Shown here: one piece after another, positions 7,784-11,629 of the stretch
Layout of the letters: every line of letters begins with the position of its first letter
How positions within the stretch are numbered: position 1 is the first letter of the stretch
Assembly (NCBI RefSeq): GCF_000208925.1
Contig: NW_001915257.1
Span: 1-11,629 of the forward strand
Length of the DNA stretch: 11,629 nt
Reading direction: 5' to 3'
DNA from: Entamoeba histolytica HM-1:IMSS
Taxonomy: Eukaryota > Evosea > Mastigamoebida > Endamoebidae
The notes under the pieces: model-generated
The model's input: the letters and a program-made list of their open reading frames with translations, nothing else
Told to the model about the DNA's origin: nothing
The model's database searches: none
Made by a program: the position numbers and the translations under genes

Positions 7784-8950
7784 ATGAGTGATCCATCGGT
7801 CAATGAGGAAACTATTCTTTATTTAAATAAGACTATTGATAAAATAAAAAACCAGAAATGGAAACCAGTTATCAAAGAGTATATAAGCTTTGTCATTGAA
7901 CAAAGTAAAAATCTTTCATGGAGTGAGTTTGAATATTGTGTTGTATTACCATTTAAAATGATGAAGGATGAACAGATTTCTGTATATATTAAATTTCCTA
8001 AAATTAGAGATAGTGCCCAAGTGATGAATTTCATAAAAACCCAAACTGGTTTTTATCAAAAACTATATGAAAAGAAAGTTTTATTTCTTCCTTTATCCTG
8101 CCCTAAACATATCATTAAAGAAATTATAAAAGATTATTTCTTTTCTCAAGAATGGGATGTTCTTCTTGATAAAATTGTTGTAGACCAATTACCTTCTCCA
8201 AAGTGTCTTCAAATTATTAAAAAACTACAACAACACTATTTGTTTCATGACTGTATATTACCGAATCAAGTTACTTTAACACAACAAATTATTCAACAAA
8301 ACACATCTTTGCAGATTGCTATGTCAAAATTATTTACACAAAACTCAAGAGGGTTAATTGTAATGTTTGAGCTTCAAAGGAAAGAAAGTCAAAAAGAATA
8401 TAACGTCCCTATCACTACTAACACTGAAAATTCTCAACTTTTAAAAAGAGAAAGAAGGCTTTCTTTCATTAGAATGGATTATGACATAGTTTCTAAAGGA
8501 CTTGAATCAAAAGACATTATTAACACAGACAGTCCTAATAGTACTAAATCCTTTAATAGAAACCAGTTGTTAGATGAAAAAAATGAAAATGAATTATTAA
8601 CATCATCTTTTGTTCCAGCAAGAATAGTTAAAGAAAATGACACAAATAATGATCATGAACCATTAAAAATCTTTGAACGAAACACTCAAAACTCTTCTTA
8701 TATAATGGACTCATCCTATCTACATAAAAAAATAGGATTACTAAACACTTCTCTAGTAGATGACTTTGACTTTCAAAGATTTTATAAGGCCCAAACTAAT
8801 TACTCAACTCCAGAACAAACAAGCCGGTTTCATCGTATTGACAGTTTACTAAAAGCTAAAAAAACACAAAAAGAAGAATTATTGAACATGGAAGAAGTTA
8901 TTGATACATTATCCTTTGAAAAACTTCCATTATGTTCAATTTTTCATTGA
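7784..8950 (+). CDS. Unrecognised 388-residue protein with kinase-consensus site
   Basis: I do not recognise this family. Residues 1-200 look folded: amphipathic helical stretches (10-40, 108-118, 140-150) alternate with beta-like segments (51-58, 65-71, 98-104, 190-197), and Trp residues are at 26, 46 and 124. Residues 200-345 are Asn/Ser/Asp/Glu-rich and probably disordered, and include Lys-Arg-Glu-Arg-Arg-Leu-Ser-Phe (221-228), a PKA/AGC-kinase consensus with Ser227 as acceptor. The C-terminal 45 residues are helical and charged. There is no signal peptide or membrane segment, so it is probably cytosolic or nuclear. ATG 7784 is the first in frame; the bases before it end in TTGCAGA, so a short upstream exon cannot be excluded. 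The gene diverges from TBC-TLDc and converges on SFT2, with 66 bp between the two stops. The intact single-exon frame and codon use similar to neighbours support a real gene. Confidence 0.8.
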   Translation: MSDPSVNEETILYLNKTIDKIKNQKWKPVIKEYISFVIEQSKNLSWSEFEYCVVLPFKMMKDEQISVYIKFPKIRDSAQVMNFIKTQTGFYQKLYEKKVLFLPLSCPKHIIKEIIKDYFFSQEWDVLLDKIVVDQLPSPKCLQIIKKLQQHYLFHDCILPNQVTLTQQIIQQNTSLQIAMSKLFTQNSRGLIVMFELQRKESQKEYNVPITTNTENSQLLKRERRLSFIRMDYDIVSKGLESKDIINTDSPNSTKSFNRNQLLDEKNENELLTSSFVPARIVKENDTNNDHEPLKIFERNTQNSSYIMDSSYLHKKIGLLNTSLVDDFDFQRFYKAQTNYSTPEQTSRFHRIDSLLKAKKTQKEELLNMEEVIDTLSFEKLPLCSIFH

Positions 8951-9016
8951 TTGTTTACTGTATTTTATTTTTATTTGTTTCATAATAATGTAAACTTGTA
9001 AAGATAAAATACCTTT

Positions 9017-9577
9017 TCAATTAGAATGAACACAACATGACCAACAACCAGAGAAACAGGTTTTAAGCATTTCTTGCCCATATGGAAGATATGAGAATAA
9101 ATACCACAGTAATGCCACAACTTCTAATACTACACAAGGAAGTGTTAATAGAGTAGATTTTAGCTTTAAAGCACAAAAGAGAACAAGAGCAATAGAGACT
9201 AAATAGATAACAAATGCAATTAACTTGGGAATATCAGAAATTAATGATTTAATTTGACTAGAAATACTTCTTAAAAAGAATGTTGAAAGTAAAATTAGTA
9301 TATTCCCAACAGTAAATAATTTAGCAAATTTCATTGGAAGTAAAATGAATGTAAAACTCAAGAAAAGACTAATTACACCAAAGAGCACAAGTATACATAT
9401 TATTGAAATTCGTACTTTAAAAGGAAGTTTGAAATATGAAAAACATGATTGGTCTTCACCTCCAACCAATGTATCAAACCAACTTTCTGAGAAATAATCA
9501 TCTTCTTGTTGTGGTCCATTTACTTTAGAACGAACCGTTCTTTTAAGACTCGACCATCCACTTTTGATTGTATCCAT
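9017..9577 (-). CDS. SFT2: SFT2-family vesicle transport membrane protein
   Basis: 186 residues, close to the usual SFT2/SFT2D length. An N-terminal cytosolic part (1-52) carries basic (12-18) and acidic (25-42) patches. Four membrane segments follow at about 56-80, 84-103, 117-136 and 140-162. Family hallmarks are Phe-Thr-Val-Gly-Asn...Leu-Ser-Thr-Phe-Phe-Leu (88-102) and Leu-Trp-Tyr-x-Phe-Ser-Tyr-Leu-Pro-Tyr-Gly (157-167), then Cys-Phe-Ser near the C terminus. SFT2 proteins sit in Golgi membranes; in yeast, SFT2 acts in fusion of endosome-derived retrograde vesicles with the Golgi. Four Cys at 174-182 are candidate palmitoylation sites (inference). The start is the ATG at 9577, 26 nt downstream of an exact GAAC element. 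No intron is needed. The gene is divergent from the TTC1-tail gene and convergent with the 388-residue gene. Confidence 0.92.
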   Translation of the reverse strand: MDTIKSGWSSLKRTVRSKVNGPQQEDDYFSESWFDTLVGGEDQSCFSYFKLPFKVRISIICILVLFGVISLFLSFTFILLPMKFAKLFTVGNILILLSTFFLRSISSQIKSLISDIPKLIAFVIYLVSIALVLFCALKLKSTLLTLPCVVLEVVALLWYLFSYLPYGQEMLKTCFSGCWSCCVHSN

Positions 9578-9602
9578 AATGAAAAGTTGATTAAAATAAA
9601 TA

Positions 9603-9610
9603 AGTTCATT
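9603..9610 (-). promoter_or_regulatory. GAAC core-promoter element of SFT2 (AATGAACT)
   Basis: An exact minus-strand AATGAACT lies 26-33 nt before the SFT2 ATG, within the short 98-bp region shared with the divergent TTC1-tail gene. The match and the distance fit the E. histolytica GAAC element. Confidence 0.55.
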
Positions 9611-9645
9611 ATTTTTTCTATTATTTTCATTTTTTGGTTTTATTA

Positions 9646-9650
9646 GAACT
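9646..9650 (+). promoter_or_regulatory. GAAC-like element of the TTC1-tail gene
   Basis: AGAACT on the plus strand begins about 30 nt before the ATG at 9676, matching the core but not the flanks of AATGAACT. TTCATC just before the ATG is a weak initiator candidate. The placement mirrors the SFT2 element on the other strand. Confidence 0.3.
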
Positions 9651-9675
9651 CAATAACAATAATTTACTGTTCATC

Positions 9676-9954
9676 ATGGAAAATAACCTTCAGATACAAT
9701 CAAATCAAGAAGATTTAAATCATCAGCAACAAAATCAAGAAGATTTAAATCATCAGCAACAAAATAAAAAAGAAGAATTAACACCAGAACAACAACAACA
9801 ATTAGATGAAATGTTAGGTCAAATGAAAACTCTTGGAAATTCAGTCCTTGGGTTTTTTGGATTATCAACCGACAACTTTAATGTTCAGCAAGATCCTAAT
9901 ACTGGTGGATATTCTATTCAATTTGTTCAAAACCCAAATCAATCTCAACAATAA
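9676..9954 (+). CDS. Small protein matching the C-terminal tail of TTC1, lacking TPRs
   Basis: 92 residues. Residues 1-30 include a perfect repeated decapeptide (Gln-Glu-Asp-Leu-Asn-His-Gln3-Asn at 11-20 and 21-30). Residues 31-50 are a Glu/Gln-rich predicted helix. Residues 51-88 (Leu-Gly-Asn-Ser-Val-Leu..., Phe-Gly-Leu-Ser-Thr-Asp-Asn-Phe, then Gln-Asp-x2-Thr-Gly-x-Tyr-Ser-Ile-x-Phe-Val-Gln-Asn-Pro) match, as I recall it, the conserved extreme C terminus of tetratricopeptide-repeat protein 1 (TTC1). In TTC1 this follows three TPRs that bind Hsp70/90 and other partners; here no TPR is present and only 98 bp separate the ATG from SFT2, so none is hidden upstream. The ATG at 9676 is the first in frame; the open frame before it starts with TTG and is not credible. 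Alternative: a distinct family sharing this tail. Confidence 0.78.
   Translation: MENNLQIQSNQEDLNHQQQNQEDLNHQQQNKKEELTPEQQQQLDEMLGQMKTLGNSVLGFFGLSTDNFNVQQDPNTGGYSIQFVQNPNQSQQ
9702..9765 (+). repeat. Perfect 30-bp in-frame tandem duplication
   Basis: Period-30 identity runs without mismatch from 9702 to 9765 (2.1 copies), giving two identical decapeptides in the TTC1-tail protein. No synonymous change separates the copies, so the duplication is recent or kept uniform by slippage. Confidence 0.95.
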
Positions 9955-10340
9955 ATATTCAGTCGTTTTAATAAGAACAAACAGTAGAAATTCCTTAACC
10001 AAAAGACTATAATATTTCTTTTAATTGAATTTTCACTATTTCTTTATTATAAAAGAATCATCAACAAAAAGAACATATATTTCAACGTTAAATATAATTC
10101 TTCATAAAACAAAAACAATATTTAAAAAGTATAAAGTTTATTTCTTTTAAGACATTAAAAACAATTATAAAAAAAAATAAGTTATAATTCTTTAATAGTT
10201 TCATAAAAAGGATTTTCTGTATTTAAATATAAAAATGTTAAAACATAAAATTTAAAGAAGAAATAACAAATACAATTAAACTCATTCATCACTCATTTAG
10301 TATGTAGTTGTATCTCATTCAATAACTATTTTTATAATAC

Positions 10341-10365
10341 AAACAGTTAAACCCAATAACTGTTT
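10341..10365. repeat. Perfect 9-bp hairpin with 7-nt C-containing loop
   Basis: AAACAGTTA (10341-10349) and TAACTGTTT (10357-10365) are exact reverse complements around the loop AACCCAA. Each arm contains TAACTG or its complement, a Myb-type recognition core, so this may be a paired protein-binding site rather than an RNA fold. It lies about 670 bp before the 11032 gene and 390 bp after the TTC1-tail gene. Confidence 0.6.
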
Positions 10366-10448
10366 CAAAAATATTTTCATTTATTTATCTTTATTTTAAC
10401 AAACAAATTAATAAGTTTGAATTAAAGGAAAAAACAATATTCAGTAGA

Positions 10449-10489
10449 TTGAATAAATTATTAATTTATATTTAAAATTATTTATTCAA
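10449..10489. repeat. 10-bp inverted repeat, 21-nt spacer
   Basis: TTGAATAAAT (10449-10458) is the reverse complement of ATTTATTCAA (10480-10489). Because both arms are almost pure A+T in a very A+T-rich region, chance occurrence is quite possible. Confidence 0.35.
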
Positions 10490-11000
10490 ACTAATTGATT
10501 GGATTATCTTTAGTTATGTTTTTAATGATGAAATTAAATAAGTTAAATTCAATTAAATATAAAGTTATTGATACTTCATTTATAATTATATTTTACTACA
10601 AACATTTTCAATAGTAATTTTATGTTAATAACATTATTCTTAAATAACATTAATAATTATTTATTAAAATGTTTCTATTTAATTAATAATTCTTTGAAAC
10701 CTTTTATAAAAATGTCTTGTTATTTTTTTTATTAACAATTTATCATAATAACTGCCTCAAAAAACAAAAGTCAAATAAAAGAAATATTTGAATTAACATA
10801 GTGTAAATTACAATTAGTTTTTTTTTCATTAAAAGTATTTTAATATGAATAAAGAAATAAAGAATAAAATAAAAATGTTAAAAAGTAATAATGTCAAATA
10901 GGATTATTAAGAAAGATTATAATCCTTAAAAATCTTGCTTATCTTAAAAAAACAAAAATTTTATTTTTATTTTTTTTTTAGCTTTCTTTTTATTGATTTT

Positions 11001-11010
11001 GAACTAGAAC
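11001..11010 (+). promoter_or_regulatory. GAAC-like element before the 11032 gene
   Basis: TTTGAACTAGAAC carries two GAAC cores at 11001 and 11007, the first about 30 nt before the ATG. That is the same spacing as the SFT2 element, although the flanking bases match AATGAACT only partly. Confidence 0.35.
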
Positions 11011-11031
11011 TTAAAATTATATTATTAGGGA

Positions 11032-11629
11032 ATGAATAAGAGAATTAGTCTTTTATTGTTATTTGTTACTCTTGTTTTATCTAGTCCTCTTCTTGACATG
11101 AAAATAAAAACAGAACAAAAATATAAATTGATTGAAAGTGCTGAGACTCGATCAATTGATCAATCAGTAAAAACTACACGTTTAGCAATTGAACGTTCAC
11201 AGAAGAGAATTGTTGCATTAAATAAAAAAATTGATAATGTTAATGATGCTATTAAAAACATCACTAAATCTCTTACAGGAATTGAAGCAAATATTATATC
11301 TACAGGAGCTGCAGTTACTACAGCAGAAATGAAATATGAAAGTGCTAAGAAAGCTGGTTCAAGTCAAATAGAACAATATGCTAAAGAACTTAAAGAATTT
11401 AAACAAGCATGGAATGAAGCAAAGAAAAATAAAGAAAAGATTATTATAAGAAAAAGTGAATTAGAAGCTAGAAGTAAACATTTATTAGCACAAGGAGAAC
11501 AAATGAGAATGGGAATTCAAGAAATGAATAAAGCACTTCATACATTTGAAGCACAAAAAGTAGAATTAAAAACAAGATTAGAAGAAGAAAAAAGTGAAGA
11601 GATTCATCATAGAAGATTATATATTACTG
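11032..11629 (+). CDS. Secreted coiled-coil protein, 3' end beyond the window
   Basis: The frame is open from ATG 11032 to the window edge (199 codons, no stop). Residues 1-18 are a typical signal peptide: Asn-Lys-Arg, then a Leu/Val/Phe core ending in Ser-Ser. Everything after about residue 25 is Lys/Glu/Gln/Ala-rich with few aromatics and heptad-like spacing of Leu, Ile and Ala, interrupted by a Gly/Ala/Thr-rich stretch around residues 92-103. This predicts a long alpha-helical coiled coil that enters the secretory route. I do not recognise a family; structural, cell-surface or vesicle-content proteins are all possible. The start is supported by the signal peptide and by a GAAC-like element 30 nt upstream. 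Whether a membrane anchor follows cannot be seen. Confidence 0.75.
   Translation, partial: MNKRISLLLLFVTLVLSSPLLDMKIKTEQKYKLIESAETRSIDQSVKTTRLAIERSQKRIVALNKKIDNVNDAIKNITKSLTGIEANIISTGAAVTTAEMKYESAKKAGSSQIEQYAKELKEFKQAWNEAKKNKEKIIIRKSELEARSKHLLAQGEQMRMGIQEMNKALHTFEAQKVELKTRLEEEKSEEIHHRRLYIT

Larger units (their letters stand above)
9955..11031. other. A+T-rich intergenic region with two hairpins
   Basis: No open frame of note and no RNA-gene signature is visible in about 1.1 kb. It contains the perfect hairpin at 10341-10365, a 10-bp inverted repeat at 10449-10489, and long A and T tracts near 10940-10980. The last 30 bp hold the probable promoter of the gene at 11032. Confidence 0.6.

Noticed and set aside
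9634..9675. N-terminal extension of the TTC1-tail protein
   Set aside because: The extension begins with TTG, not ATG, and translates to a Leu/Asn string; the ATG at 9676 is the first credible start.
10150..10196. A+T-only inverted repeat AATTATAA/TTATAATT
   Set aside because: Arms of only A and T, eight bases long, are expected often by chance in this composition.

Overview
The window looks like nuclear DNA of an Entamoeba species (amoebozoan parasite or commensal). The clues are very high A+T, mostly short or intron-poor genes, two introns of about 60 nt with the GTTTG...TTTAG borders usual in Entamoeba, exact copies of the AATGAACT (GAAC) core-promoter element, a GTATTTAAA-like TATA box with an ATTCA initiator next to a start codon, and eukaryotic trafficking proteins (TBC-TLDc, SFT2). 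I cannot fix the species from the sequence alone.

Layout. 1-3023 is a long low-complexity stretch. It has no convincing protein gene, but holds one intron-containing tRNA-Tyr(GUA)-like gene on the minus strand (1561-1662) with a pol III T-run just behind it. 3024-4184 (+) encodes a secreted, Ser/Thr/Asn-rich, Cys- and Trp-free mucin-like protein with a probable GPI-anchor signal. 4185-5510 is again A+T-rich and gene-free. 5511-7439 (-) is a three-exon gene for a 601-residue TBC-TLDc protein (TBC1D24/Skywalker-like). It is visible only after two introns are removed and would otherwise be read as two unrelated fragments. 7784-8950 (+) is an unrecognised 388-residue protein, divergent from the TBC-TLDc gene. 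9017-9577 (-) is an SFT2-family Golgi membrane protein. 9676-9954 (+) is a 92-residue protein matching only the C-terminal tail of TTC1-type proteins, with a perfect in-frame 30-bp duplication. 9955-11031 is gene-free and contains a perfect 9-bp hairpin. 11032-11629 (+) is the 5' part of a secreted coiled-coil protein that runs off the window.

The genes do not form an operon. The TBC-TLDc and SFT2 proteins both belong to vesicle traffic, and the mucin-like and coiled-coil proteins would be secretory-route cargo, but that grouping is loose. SFT2 and the TTC1-tail gene share a 98-bp divergent promoter region, and the 7784 gene and SFT2 converge with only 66 bp between them. I see no mobile element, CRISPR array or clear new multi-gene system. 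The most unusual items are the aberrant orphan tRNA, the TTC1-tail mini-protein, and the uORF/alternative first exon ahead of the TBC-TLDc gene.
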